NCBI GenBank assembly: GCA_027704905.1
Contig: CM051002.1
Location: 9,769,915 to 9,833,914 of the forward strand
Reading direction: 5' to 3'
Length of the DNA: 64,000 bases
From: Muraenolepis orangiensis
Taxonomy: Eukaryota; Chordata; Actinopteri; Gadiformes; Muraenolepididae
Shown here: positions 1-10,458 of the stretch, piece after piece
How positions within the stretch are numbered: the stretch's first letter is position 1
Layout of the letters: each line of letters opens with the position of its first letter
The notes under the pieces: model-generated
The model's database searches: none
Told to the model about the DNA's origin: nothing
The model's input: only the letters and a program-made list of their open reading frames with translations
Translations under genes and position numbers: made by a program

Positions 1-279
1 CCTCCGTGGGGCGATTTCTCTACAGCCCCCCCAGCATCGTCATTCAAATGCGCCCTTAAGGCTGCAGACCCTGAAATGGAACACGGCCACAGTGTACTAG
101 GCATATGTGTAATAGGAAAAGCATATTATTTTAAAATCATATTTTACACATATTATATTTATAATATATAATATAATAAATATTATATATATTTTTTATT
201 TTAATTTTTTATATTTTGTTTGTGCGTGTGGTTTAGGGGGGGCGGCGCCCCATCGCCCCCTATGGGCCAGCCGCCACTG
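1..279. mobile_element. right end of a hAT-like DNA transposon (truncated by window edge)
   Basis: The segment ends at 275-279 in CACTG. Read on the minus strand it begins CAGTGGCGGCTGGCCC followed by a GC-rich run (about 238-279), the style of terminus seen in many vertebrate hAT elements. The interior is AT-rich (125-215) with no coding signal. The left terminus is outside the window, so neither a target duplication nor the family can be confirmed. Confidence 0.35.
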
Positions 280-396
280 CTAGACAGTCCTCATCTTATG
301 TCGGCCCGAGAGACTACACATGATAGGTGAAGAGTGACAGAGGGGGAACACAAATGAAGTATAGGATGGATGGAGAGCAGGCCTCACATCCTCTTT

Positions 397-399
<3 letters not shown>

Positions 400-433
<34 letters not shown>

Positions 434-472
434 GGGGAGGGGGGTGTGGGGGTGTGTGTGTAGGGGGGGGGG
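400..472. repeat. (GT)n microsatellite followed by G-rich tract
   Basis: About 15 GT units (400-430) run into G7-G9 runs up to 472. The short ORFs spelling CVCVCV across it are repeat artefacts. No gene is visible between 280 and 826. Confidence 0.9.
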
Positions 473-826
473 GAAGCAGCAGTGGGGTTGCCAGAGGTGT
501 GATGGGGGCTGTAAATAATGATTTGATCAGTAAATCATGGTACCTTCTTCTCTCAGGTCAAGAGATTTCCAAACTGTTGATCCCATGTCTGTAGCATGTT
601 GTTTGGCTTCCCTGTGAGCCTTCAAAGGTAACCCAGGTTCCAGGTTCAAAGGGCAGCAGGAATCCCCTACACCTTTCACACTGACATATGTTACTCTCCA
701 GATCAAAACCTTTCCAACAACATCTTCATCGTTGTCCTATGACCCATTTTAATTGTCATCTCCCTCCAGTCCAAGGCTACTTGTGGGTGTAGTGTCTGAG
801 TCCCTGTTTGAGCCAAAGTGGAGAAG

Positions 827-1060
827 AATCAGTCAATGGAGTCTCAAGGGGTATGAAGTGAGCAAGTGTGTTCAAGATATTGACCCTCTTGTTATGCACA
901 GTCATACATTTCAATTTGGACCGTTTCAGACACCAACTTATGGTTTAAATTAATTAAACAAAAATGTTTTGCCCAAATTGATGACAAATTATGTCACGTA
1001 TTCACAGCTAGAGGGGGCTAGAATCGTGCTTTTATATACAACGTGAATTCATTCGGTGCA
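827..1060. repeat. inverted-repeat arm A
   Basis: The reverse complement of this segment matches 2379-2543. Shared blocks include GCACCGAATGAATTCACG, TATATAAAAGC, GATTCTAGCCCCCT, TTTGGGCAAAA and GCTCACTTCATACCCCT. Arm A carries roughly 70 extra bases (about 865-935) absent from arm B. On the minus strand it holds a TATATAAAAG box pointing left. Confidence 0.7.
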
Positions 1061-2120
1061 TGATTAGTGAGAGAGAGAGAGAGTCGAATGTACTTTATTG
1101 ATCGATTTTGATAACACTACAGTAGGTCGTGATACTGCTACATGGTTGCAATTCACCATTAAAATAAGTTAACATCAGAAGTGGGATACTCTACTTGTTT
1201 GGGGCGTTTGTTAAAAGTCGGTGTTGTTTTCCAAGTCAGGGCCCACTTAAGAATCTAAAAATGTTCGCCCCCACATTCAACCATAAACAATACGGAGGCT
1301 AAATAAAGTTGTCAGAGTACTTTTTATGTTAATTAGAGAAGGAGCTGGCCATCAGTAACAAACAAAATAAACAAAAAAGTGAGGGGCTATCTGCAATTAA
1401 TAACCATTTCATTCAAAACACAAATTTGAATTAGAAAAGGAGCTGGTTATCAGTAACAAACAGACATGCGAAACTAAAAAGTGAGGGGCTGCAAGTCGCA
1501 ACCCCCCCATCAGCTCCGTGGATGTAGAATAAGGGGGCTTTCTCACTAGCCATTCGGGGTCGAATCCGAGCACGATCGCACCAAAATAAGTGTGATGAGA
1601 ACGCTCCCCCCCGTCACCGGGGACGCTGATTCGCTCCAAGCCGGGACCGCTTGAAAAGGTGGTTTCGGGTGCGCGCCAGCGTCCCCGACGACGGAGCGGG
1701 GCGTGGTGTGCAAGCTAACCGTACTAAAACACGGAAGAGGCTTGCTGTATCAACTTGCTGATTGGCTGATTGGCGATGGCAAAAACCAACTAGGTGCATA
1801 CGTCACCTGCTGTATCGGAGTGTTGCTCTCCTCAATTGTGCCTGGGAGCGAACCAAGACTGTAGCTCCCCGTCCTCCGCTCCCGAGGACGGAGCGAGGAC
1901 GGAGCGGAGCACCCGTTCCTAATGAGAAGACGCCCTAAGAAACCGGTCCGTTTGCATGGATTTACCGTAAATGTGAGAATACGCGCGCATTCAAAATTGA
2001 GGAGCGGCTGATTTGCCCAAGAATTTGCGAGTGGCGGCTCACTTGTGACCATCCTAATGCACTTTAAACACTTTAAACACTAACTGCAGAATATCAGTGC
2101 TCTGAAATAGTCGAATTAAT

Positions 2121-2121
2121 A

Positions 2122-2175
<54 letters not shown>
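2121..2175. repeat. (AAT)n microsatellite
   Basis: About 18 perfect AAT units. Confidence 0.95.
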
Positions 2176-2177
<2 letters not shown>

Positions 2178-2291
2178 ATAATTATTGAATTGCCACAACA
2201 AATCAGATTAATAGATTGTGGGAATAATTAGTTTCAGCCCGTATGTGCTCAGATTGAATCAATAGGGGGATTATCTCAGTATAAAGGTCGA

Positions 2292-2370
2292 TAATAATTA
2301 ATCTGCAGATTAATTATTATATATTATATATAATAATTAATCTGCAGATTAATTATTATATATTATATAT
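2292..2370. repeat. tandem pair of ~40-bp AT-rich palindromic units
   Basis: The unit TAATTAATCTGCAGATTAAT followed by an AT-only tail occurs twice head to tail (2292-2331 and 2331-2370). Each is centred on ATCTGCAGAT, itself a perfect palindrome. Confidence 0.75.
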
Positions 2371-2378
2371 ATTATGAC

Positions 2379-2543
2379 GCACCGAATGAATTCACGTTGT
2401 ATATAAAAGCGCGATTCTAGCCCCCTGTACCTGTGAAGATGACATAATTTCTCATAAATTTGGGCAAAATATTAATTTTAAACCATAAATTGGTGTTGAA
2501 CACATTTGCTCACTTCATACCCCTGAAACTCGATTGACTGATT
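2379..2543. repeat. inverted-repeat arm B
   Basis: This is the opposite-orientation partner of 827-1060. It has a TATATAAAAGC box on the plus strand pointing toward the LINE fragment that follows. Identity to arm A is high, broken by one large deletion and scattered substitutions. Confidence 0.7.
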
Positions 2544-2584
2544 TGAATTAAAAACGATTTCATTCAGAAGACCAACGACCAGAC

Positions 2585-2841
2585 CACTTGCAATGCCTTC
2601 ACGGACCACTAGGGGTATCAGGAAGACCAACGACGGGGGAAGACGACAAGAGTAACGACAAGACCAACGACAGGGAAGACGACAAGAGTAACGACTGGGA
2701 AGACGACGTGCCTAACAACACAACCAACAGCGGCCCACTTGCAATGCCTTCACGGACCACTAGGGGCATCAGGACGACCAACGACGGGGAGGACGACAAG
2801 AGTAACGACCGGGAAGACGACGTGCCTAACAACACGACCCC
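2585..2841 (+). repeat. 151-bp tandem duplication with coding-like acidic repeats
   Basis: Two copies begin at 2585 and 2736 with CACTTGCAATGCCTTCACGG. Inside them GACGACAAGAGTAACGAC-type sub-repeats read as DDKSND and REDD in the plus frame from 2588, which stays open to 3031. A proline-rich stretch follows (about 2845-2990). This may be the degenerate linker upstream of the reverse transcriptase of the next feature. Confidence 0.6.
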
Positions 2842-3009
2842 AGCTCCTCTACAACCATTCCCCTCCAGCCCCCCCAGCCCTGCTGTCCCCCCTCCCCACC
2901 ATCCCTCTCCAGTGACAACATACCTGTTCTCTCTCCCCCACCACCACTACCTCACCCCTCCCCCATCAACACAACAGAGACTATTCCTGCCCCCACACAC
3001 GGCACACAG

Positions 3010-4006
3010 ACCTTCACAGATGAGCAGGTGAGGAAAGTACTGTGCAGGCTCCACCCAGGCAAGGCTGCTGGGTCCTGACGGCGTCAGCCCGAGGGTCCTC
3101 AAAACTTGTGCTGCCCAGCTGAGTGGAGTCCTGCAGTACATCTTCAACCTGAGCATGAGACTGGAGAGGGTCCCTGTGCTGTGGAAGACATCCTGCCTGG
3201 TGCCGGTTCCGAAGAAGGCACGTCCCAGCACCTCAAATGACTACAGACCGGTGGCGCTGACGTCCCACGTGTCGAAGTCCTTTGAAAGGCTGGTCCTGTC
3301 GCTTCTTCGGCCCCTGGTCAGATCATCGCTGGACCCTCTTCAGTTTGCCTACCAGCCGAAACTGGGAGTGGAGGACGCCATCATCTTCCTGCTTCATCGT
3401 GCCTACGCCCACTTGGACAGACCCGGGAGCACTGTGAGAATCATATTTTTCGACTTCTGCAGTGCGTTCAACACCATCCGGCCTGCCCTGCTGGGGAGTA
3501 AGCTGACGGCGATGAAGGTGCGCTCTTCCCTGGTTTCCTGGATTACAGACTATTTGACGGGTCGTCCACAGTTTGTCAGACTGCAGGACTGTGTGTCTGA
3601 CACTGTGGTCAGCAGCACTGGTGCTCCACAGGGAACGGCTATTTCCCCATTCCTGTTCACCCTATACACCTCAGATTTTCAGTTCAACTCAGAGTCCTGC
3701 CATCTGCAGAAGTTCTCGGACGACTCTGCAATTGTTGGTTGTGTCAGTGAGGGAAACGATGAGGAGTACAGGGGCGTCGTGGACTCCTTCGTTGAGTGGT
3801 GTGAGCTGAACCACATGCAGCTCAACACAGACAAGACGAAGGAGATGGTGGTGGATTTCCGCAGGAGGAAATCTACCCCCACACCCATTTCCATCAAGGG
3901 TGTGTCCGCAGAAGTTGTTCAGGATTATAAATACCTGGGAGTTCGTGGTACTGGTCTGCCACGTAGTCCAGATGGGCAGCAGTTCTGCTGTGGGGCCTCA
4001 GGTTAA
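3010..4006 (+). mobile_element. decayed non-LTR retrotransposon reverse transcriptase (L2/Rex1-like, CR1 superfamily)
   Basis: Translation shows the order of a LINE reverse transcriptase: FTDEQVRKVL and the start of a PGKAAG block (3010-3070), then after a one-base frame change DGVSPRVLK, then an open frame 3155-4006. The latter has NDYRPVALTSHVSKSFE (finger region), LDPLQFAYQP, FFDFCSAFNTI (motif A Asp), STGAPQGTAISPFLFTLYT (motif B), FSDDSAIVG (motif C, both Asp present), TKEMVVDF and VQDYKYLGV. In family members the thumb and tail continue past KYLGV. Here the similarity stops at about 3945 and the frame ends at 4006, so the 3' part is lost or replaced. No endonuclease domain is visible upstream. 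Non-functional; family assignment is by motif style only. Confidence 0.85.
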
Positions 4007-4705
4007 CTCAGCCTCTGCAGTGAAATGGCAGAAATATGACAAATTTTTTTTTCTTTTGCTCCAAATCTTTTTTTCTCCAAAATGTGACAATGTCTTACCT
4101 CAAGTGTGCCAAAGTTGTATACGGGGGGGACCCTTATGTTCTGTATTTTTTGCCAAAAATATTGTTCAATCTTTTCAAACTAATCCTTTTTTTTATTTTT
4201 TTTTTCCTAACCCTTACTCTTACTTTAGGTGTCCACGTTGCACGTTTTGGGGATTTGATTAACCTGAGAGATATGGGAGAAACATGACAGATATGGCCTA
4301 GGGGGACCCTGATGTTGCTTTTTATATATTGTTATTACAGCAATAAAACAGGAACCAAAATGTGCACTGTCGTGTTAGCTGTTCTTCGACCATAGTCTGA
4401 AAGAGCTGTATCGGCTTGATTGGCTGGAAATGTTGTCCGTCAAGTCATGGCTTCAAATAAACAGCTTACAGCATAATCTCAGACTATATTGTGAAAGGGA
4501 CTGAAAAGACTTTGCAAAACAGAACCAGACCAGGTTAGAAGTGCATTAAGTGCCATACGAGGTATGTCATCCAGTTAAAGAACTTTGTGCTAGCCTGCAG
4601 GTCAGTGAAAAGAACAGCTACTTCCTACCGCCAGGCTATGGTCAAGACTTACGTCTCTGCACATCCACATCGCTCAGAGGCCACTAAGGCCGATCTATAT
4701 AATGG
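4007..4705. other. no gene seen
   Basis: T-rich (4040-4075, 4185-4210) and otherwise unremarkable sequence. AATAAA lies at 4341-4350, possibly the tail of an old retroelement. Nothing coding is supported. Confidence 0.4.
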
Positions 4706-5560
4706 TCAGAGCTCTTCTCTCAAAGTGTCCATGTGCTGGAGCCACTGAAGAGGGGGCGTGGTCCAAACAGAATGGTAATGCAGGTCATGAACCGCCCACT
4801 TGAATGCTCTTTCTCCACTGTGTTGTACCTCCCCTCTAGCTCCAAAAGCTTGCAGATGGTAAGCACCGGGTGGGAGCATATTTTTTAAACCTCTCAAACG
4901 CTGCCCGACACTGCCCGGTCCACTGGACCAGATCTGAAGCACCCTTTCAGGTGAGGTCAGTCATAGGACTGGTCAGCTCAGAGAAGGTGGGGATGAACCG
5001 CCTATAGTAACTAGCCAGTCCTAGGAATGCTTTTTGATCTCAAGCTGTGATGGCCTCTGTCTTTTCCCACCTGCAGACACACCTGCCCGCTGCAAAAGTG
5101 GTACCCCAAATACCGTACCTCCCTCCGTACAATTGAACACTTCTTTGGGTTGGCCATAAGTCCCTCGGTGCCCCCACCTGTGCATATGGTCAGCATGCCG
5201 ACGCAGCCCCCCTTTCATGAGACTCTGGAAAGTGGCAGGGTCCTCCGACAACCAAAAATTTGGTGTATTGAATTGGAACAACCCATGCAGAGTGAAGAAT
5301 GACAATTTTTCCTTCGACTCTGGAGATAAGGGAATCTGCCAGTAGCCCTTGATTAAATCCAGTGTCAAATCATCAAACTTTGACACGTCACTCACCTTGC
5401 GGTAGTCCAGACAGAACTGAATAGACCAATCAGACTTGCACACAAGTACAATGGGACGAGAGGATCGAGAGGAAGTTTGTGTTCAGGTAACCTAAAGGGC
5501 GCAACATAAAATCACGCCTGGGGATGTTTCAATGTGCTGGATAATAAGACGTCACCAAAC
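4706..5560 (-). mobile_element. decayed Ty3/gypsy pol fragment (RT-RNase H)
   Basis: Read leftward: WSIQFCLDYRKVSDVSKFDD, then LIKGYWQIPLSPESKEKLSF, LHGLFQF, EDPATFQSLM, then in shifted frames ANPKKCSI, VRYLGYHF and GVSAGGK, and lower down LVQWTGQC-type and KWAVHDLHYH / PPLQWLQHMDT blocks of RNase H. The catalytic YLDD segment that should follow the ATFQSLM block is missing, so there are internal deletions plus several frameshifts. This is the longest copy of a fragment that recurs, shorter, to the left of other chia genes (14,779, 30,979, 50,409, 60,604). Confidence 0.8.
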
Positions 5561-6043
5561 CTCAGCTCTGACGAAAAGAAAAGGGTCTATCACAGGGGAC
5601 CAGGGCAGACTGGTTCACAGTGAAAACAGGGAGGTAGAATGCAAACAATGATTTCTTCTTTCTGGTTCAGACCTAATATGTCAAAATGATGCCTTTATTT
5701 TATGTCAGGGATTTTCTTCTCTTCTTTACATCAGCATGATGTGAAACCTAATTCACCCATACTGGATAGTATGCAGTGTATTGTATAGTACAGTATTGCA
5801 TAGTATAGTATTAGGTCTAGTGTTGTTGTATAAAGTCAGAATGCAGGCGTTAATGGGGAGTAAGCATTCCATTGTACTTGCTACACATGGAACATAAAGA
5901 ATCTTGAATCTTAATATTGCAGAACTATATCACTATCAGCAGGAACCACCAAAGACAACAGCTGTTAGATGCTATATTTATTTTTGATTCCAAAGAACCA
6001 CCGTGTGCCATGTTTGTGTGCTACATACTATTAAGAACCCAGT
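5561..6043. other. chia copy 1 3' flank with LINE-tail-like sequence and poly(A) signal
   Basis: 5750-5913 is a retroelement-tail-like segment (TATAGTA-rich, then GGGGAGTAAGCATTCCATTG, then AATCTTGAATCTT). On the minus strand AATAAA at 5977-5982 lies about 62 bp beyond the CBM14 stop and is conserved in every copy; it is the likely chia poly(A) signal. Confidence 0.5.
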
Positions 6044-6175
6044 TCAAACGCAGTTGCAGCAATTGCAGCTGGGGTCGAACACCAGGCCAGTAGCACAGCG
6101 TTTCTGGTAGGTCTTTCCTTGGCTGCACTCGTAGAAGTGGTTCTTGTTGGTGGGGTCAGGGTAGAGTCCGTTGGC
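6044..6175 (-). pseudogene. orphaned CBM14 chitin-binding exon of chia copy 1
   Basis: The frame from 6175 to the TGA at 6044-6046 reads ANGLYPDPTNKNHFYEC, a KTYQKRC block and GLVFDPSCNCCNCV, the chitin-binding type-2 domain ending of animal chitinases. It is one base out of frame with exon 10, the intron acceptor found in copies 4 and 5 is gone, and the Trp of the terminal CNW is Cys here. Probably not translated as CBM14. Confidence 0.65.
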
Positions 6176-8782
6176 CGTGGCGTGCGTGTGTCTGATTGCA
6201 TGCTTCACCAGCTCCAGTTCCAAGGCCGGTCTTGATGGTGCTGATCAAAGGGTATTTTCCCTGGCCACAGAAAGTGCCACTGAAGTCATCCAGATCTAAA
6301 GTCCAAAGCATGGCTCCTCCGAAACCGTTCTTCTTCAGCCACTGGAGCTGTTCATTGGAAGAAATGTATGGTTTATCTGTCAGTCACAATGACACATAAA
6401 AGGTTAATGTATGTATCTATGCATCTATGTATGTTATGCATACCTTGATCTGAAAGCTCTTGACATTGTCGTATCCAGCCCAGGTGCCCTGGCTCTTGTA
6501 GGCATAGGGCACCTCCTGGATGGAGTCCCAGGCCTGTGTAGCTCCTTCCTTTAGAAAGGTGCAGATCTGAAAGGACGAGGCCATTTGAATTATATTATAA
6601 AGATCGTGTTATACTTACTTACTTAATGTCATGCCATCGATATGCTGACTTTGTCAACCAAAAACATCCACTTTAAAGGGAATACCTCATAGTAGGCCAA
6701 GAAGCCAGCCTGGTGGGTGAAGGGGCCAGCAGGTCCAGCACCACGGGCCGGGGCTCCCACGGCGGTGTTGGATGAAGCCAGGTTGAAGGTGTGGCCATGG
6801 GTGGCGAATCCAACCAGCAGCTTCTCGGCGGGTGCGCCGTTGTTCTTCCAGTAGTTCATGGCATAGTCCTACAGAAGGTGGAAACCATGTCACATCCTGA
6901 TTCTAACAATTGCGGTCCAAAGTTATGTGTGTAATACAACTTTAAAGTTTTGATTATTATCATATTCATCATATTTATTAGATTTATTATTATTAATAAT
7001 AATGATAATAATAATTACAACCTGTATTTTAAAATTATTATTATTATTAAGAAAGATCCCTTCACGTACCACATTGAGGTCGTTGCTCTGGTCAGCTGAG
7101 CCTTTGTAGAGGGGGCTGTTTTGTCCAACAGTGGGCTCCCAGGAGCCATGAAAGTCATAGCTCATCACATGCAAGTAGTCCACGGCACTGGCATGAAACA
7201 TTACAAACAAAACGTCAGGAATATTTTCCAGACATCCCAACATCCCCCCACATTATAACTAAATACTAACGCTCCGATTGCCGCAATCTGGTATCCAGAG
7301 TCGATGGTTCCCTTTCCGGCAGAGACGGCAGCAGTCAGCATCAGACGAGGACGGTTGGTATTCTTGCCCTCGTTCTCGAAGGCCCTCAACAGCTCCTGAA
7401 GAGAAAGACACAGAGGGGTCAGATATGGATGCATGGGTTTCTCTATCTCTTTTCATCATATCTCAAAGTTAATCCGCCATACTAACAAATGTTTATAAGG
7501 CCCTTAGTGGCAGAATTATGCACAGATTTTGATGTTGAAACGGTAGGAACAAAAAACATACTTCTATACAGCATGTGCAATATCTGACCTGGACCAGAAT
7601 AGTAAAGCGTTGCTTATCCTCAGCTGGGGAGCCACGAGATCCAGGGTACTCCCAGTCGAGATCCAGACCATCAAACTTGTGCTGACGCAGGAACGCGATC
7701 GCACTGGTGATGAAGGTCTGGCGGTTGGCAGGAGTAGACACCATGGTGGTGAATCTGAGGAGAGGCCATGAGAGCCAGCCGTCAGCTGGCTTGTACTCGT
7801 TTCATATACACTTGATGAAATCTGAGATATGTTTTATATTCACTTGGCAGTGCCAAAGTTCCATCCTCCAATGGCCAGCAGGGTCTTCAGTTTACTGTTG
7901 CTGACAAAGAAAAACATTTGATACACCAATGCCGGCTTTAATCCTTTTTCAGGTGGTCTTTCTTTATTGTGTCTGAGTGTATGCTGGTCTGATCACTTTT
8001 TCTTGCAACCACATCCAGGTGAAAATCTATTTTCTCTACATTATATTCTTCATTGAAGTATCTGAAGCCTGTAACCAACACTTTTATCCTTACAAATGGA
8101 TACAGAGGCTTAGATAACCCCACACCCTTTGTGTTCATGTCTCTACTCACTTGTTCTTGAGGGCCTGGAACTGTCTGTAGAGCACCTCATCGTTCCACTC
8201 GTAGGTCGTGAGCCGGTTGCCGTCCATTCCGGCAAAGGCGTAGATCAGGTGATCGCAAAGACATCGGTCTACGTCGGTGGGTAAAAACTTACCTGCTCCG
8301 GGACGGTACTGTGCCCAGTTAGTGAAATAACAGGAGAGGATGTAGGATGATCCTAGAACAGAGGGCAGACAGTCACACTTAAGTTCAGACCTTAGAGTTC
8401 AGCTGTTTTAGGATTAGGAAGACAAATTCACTGGGGGTTTGAAAAACATACCTAGCTGCACGTGCAGCAGGAGAGCCAAACCTGTACAGAGAGAGAGAGA
8501 GTGAGAGAGAGAGAGGATTTGTTTAAATAAAGTGAAAAGCTTACAAGTCTTCAGTGGTTCCATGTTCTTCACTTACCAACTATTACGTTACCATTGACAT
8601 ATAGAGGGAATGACGAGACGAGACACACCTGGGTTGATTACAAATGGGTACACCTGGAAGGGAAACCGATAAGGACTACAAAACCATGACAGGGAACTAC
8701 AGCTAGACATGACACATCACACTAGGAGCGCCTGATCAGGGCACAAACACATAACACCAACGAAGATGAGTAGCTTGCCCAT
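6156..8782 (-). CDS. chia: acidic chitinase (GH18) copy 1, exon 1 interrupted, CBM14 out of frame
   Basis: Secreted endochitinase family (hydrolysis of beta-1,4-GlcNAc links in chitin). Exons inferred from GT/AG and phase: 8758-8782 (MGKLLIFV), 8452-8481 (rest of signal peptide, GLALLLHVQL), 8151-8352, 7844-7900, 7589-7754, 7271-7395, 7070-7187, 6686-6868, 6444-6566, 6209-6347. Exon 5 has the catalytic DGLDLDWEYPGSRGSP (DxxDxDxE intact); exon 7 MSYDFHGSWE; exon 10 WTLDLDDFSGTFCGQGKYP. Reading past the exon 10 donor gives a short novel tail ending at TGA 6156-6158, about 406 aa. Oddities shared with copies 2 and 3: DVDRCLC where copies 4-6 have DVDPCLC, and ATHGHTF for ATYGHTF. A 175-bp insertion abuts exon 1, leaving only a weak donor (G|GTGTTA), so correct splicing is doubtful. 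The barrel exons are otherwise open. Confidence 0.75.
8581..8755. mobile_element. 175-bp insertion at chia copy 1 exon 1/intron 1 boundary
   Basis: Flanked by ACCAAC at 8575-8580 and 8756-8761, a six-base duplication that is single in copies 4 and 5. On the gene strand the duplicated bases are GTTG|GT, the exon 1 end plus donor dinucleotide. No terminal inverted repeat or coding signal; source element not recognised. Confidence 0.75.
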
Positions 8783-8820
8783 GGTGCGTCTGTATAACGT
8801 TCTAAGGGAAAGGGTCCGTC

Positions 8821-8827
8821 TTATATA
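8821..8827 (-). promoter_or_regulatory. TATA box of chia copy 1
   Basis: TATATAA on the minus strand within GTGTATATAAGACGG, 39 bp upstream of the ATG at 8782. Spacing predicts a very short 5' UTR starting near 8793. Confidence 0.7.
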
Positions 8828-9381
8828 CACCTGAGGCACCACTTCATATCTGCACACACATTGTTTGTGTGCTGATTTGTTTGGTCATGCGTTTGTTTGG
8901 GCATGTCGGGTATTCCACTGGCTCAGCTTAAAGCAAAGATAACCTTCTAATGTCCTCTAAAGACATGTTCATCAGGCTATCACAAGTGAAATTAAGGTGA
9001 GTGCTGCAATGTGTTTCACCAAACGCACTTCTGTGTTTTGCCTGCTCTGTTCTGCTGATATGCCAAGTAGTCCAGACGTTTAGCAGTGCTCTGCACGCTC
9101 GTACAGCAACATATGTATGTCTTTTCTAAGGGAAGAGACATCAAATGCTTGCAAAGTCCACAAGGAAAGGCTCCAACCAGGCTTGAACCCAAGATCATCT
9201 TCCAGTTTTCTCAACTGTTTGTAAGATGATAAATGCTAAATGCTGACGATGGTATATAGATATCCAAACATACAGTAAGCATAATTTGAAATGCATGAAA
9301 TCCTCCTTAATTATGGGGCTCTGATTCATAACATACTTGGTACACACATGTATTCTTATATAATGTATATACTGTATATAC
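8828..9381. other. chia copy 1 5' flank
   Basis: Nearly identical to the flank of copy 2 up to 9380, where similarity stops abruptly at a hAT-like terminus. No gene seen. Confidence 0.5.
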
Positions 9382-9908
9382 CAGTGGTGAAGCGTCAGGG
9401 CCTTCAAGGTATTCAGAGAAGACCCTGGAACTCTCAGATGAAACCAAAGAATCGAATTAATTGTATTAATAAAATGTAATACAATTTAATAACATTTAAT
9501 CAAATTTAAATAAAATGAATAAATGAGAATGGTATCTGTGTTGTTATCTGTTATATTACAGTTACGTTGATTTGTTTGTCTTTCTCGGTCCATGCACGAC
9601 GCATTTGAGTGGTTTTGTGTTGGAAAAACAATGCAACCAATCAGATATTTTTCTGGGTTGCTGGGAAGAATATCCAACGTAAATCAACCAAAGTATTCCC
9701 GCTGACATTGGCCCTTAGACGGAATGATAGCGTACGTTTGGATTGACAATTTGATCAACCAATCATATCGTGATTTGTAGCCAATGGGCGTATTCTTTCA
9801 GATTTCCCCGGCAGCTCAATATGGAGCTAGAGGGTGCAAGGTGGTGGCTGGCGCGAGAGTGGATCTAGCGTAATGTTACGTTTTCTACGTTGTTTTTTTT
9901 ATGCCAAA

Positions 9909-10133
9909 ATGGCAACAGGTGAAGATGATGTCGTGGCGGAAATATTGTGTGAACCATTTTCAAGACGACCATTTAATGTTAAAATGGACATTATTAAAAG
10001 AGGCCGTCCAACACCTGACAATCTGGAGCTGACTCAAGTAGTTAAAGCAGGTTATGTTCGCCATTTTCAGAGTAGCAACTGGGAAAGATACCCGTGGCTA
10101 ACGGGCTCTACTAGCCACAAGAGGCTCTACTGA
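9909..10133 (+). pseudogene. N-terminal fragment of a TTF-type (ZMYM1-like) hAT transposase
   Basis: The frame from ATG 9909 has an acidic start (MATGEDD) and the block VKAGYVRHFQSSNWERYPWL, characteristic of the TTF-type zinc-finger region at the start of ZMYM1-like hAT proteins, then GSTSHKRLY and a stop at 10131-10133. Downstream, 10134-10270 retains coding-like words (VFKFKT-type not assured) but no RNase H-like catalytic core is present. This is an internally deleted, non-autonomous derivative. Confidence 0.6.
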
Positions 10134-10458
10134 TGGGAGTGTTGCTGTTTGGGACCGACAAGAGAGCAGGGAATTGGAACTTATTTTGGATCTGAAAAGC
10201 GATCATCTTTATGACCTGATGGTGGTGGAACAATTCATCCAGAAGGACAGGAGAATGGATTTGGTCTTTAAGTGAACATCATTGGTGAGTGAGACTCATT
10301 TGTCTTTGCTGGTTTTGTCTCAGTGTTGCGTCTCGTTGAGCTGGTTGTTGCATTTTGTTCCCACACACTTGTTGACTGATTAGTTAATGGCTGTCTTGGG
10401 TTTGTTAAGCATTGTTGTGCATTTGAATTGAGAGTTTGGACTTGATCTTTCTTTGCAT

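Larger units (their letters stand above)
1061..2378. other. interior of the inverted repeat; no recognisable gene
   Basis: This 1.3-kb stretch has a GA tract (1072-1083), two direct copies of a ~50-bp segment (about 1336-1388 and 1434-1486, sharing GAAGGAGCTGG, ATCAGTAACAAACA and AAAAGTGAGGGGCT), a GC-rich part with GAGGACGGAGCG repeats (1875-1910) and AT-rich simple sequence. Minus-strand reading frames of up to 100 codons exist but resemble no protein I recognise. It could be the body of a foldback-type element. Confidence 0.4.

Noticed and set aside
6044..8782. calling copies 1-3 outright pseudogenes
   Set aside because: The barrel exons are fully open with an intact catalytic motif, and a weak donor could still splice exon 1; the evidence supports damage but not certain loss of function.
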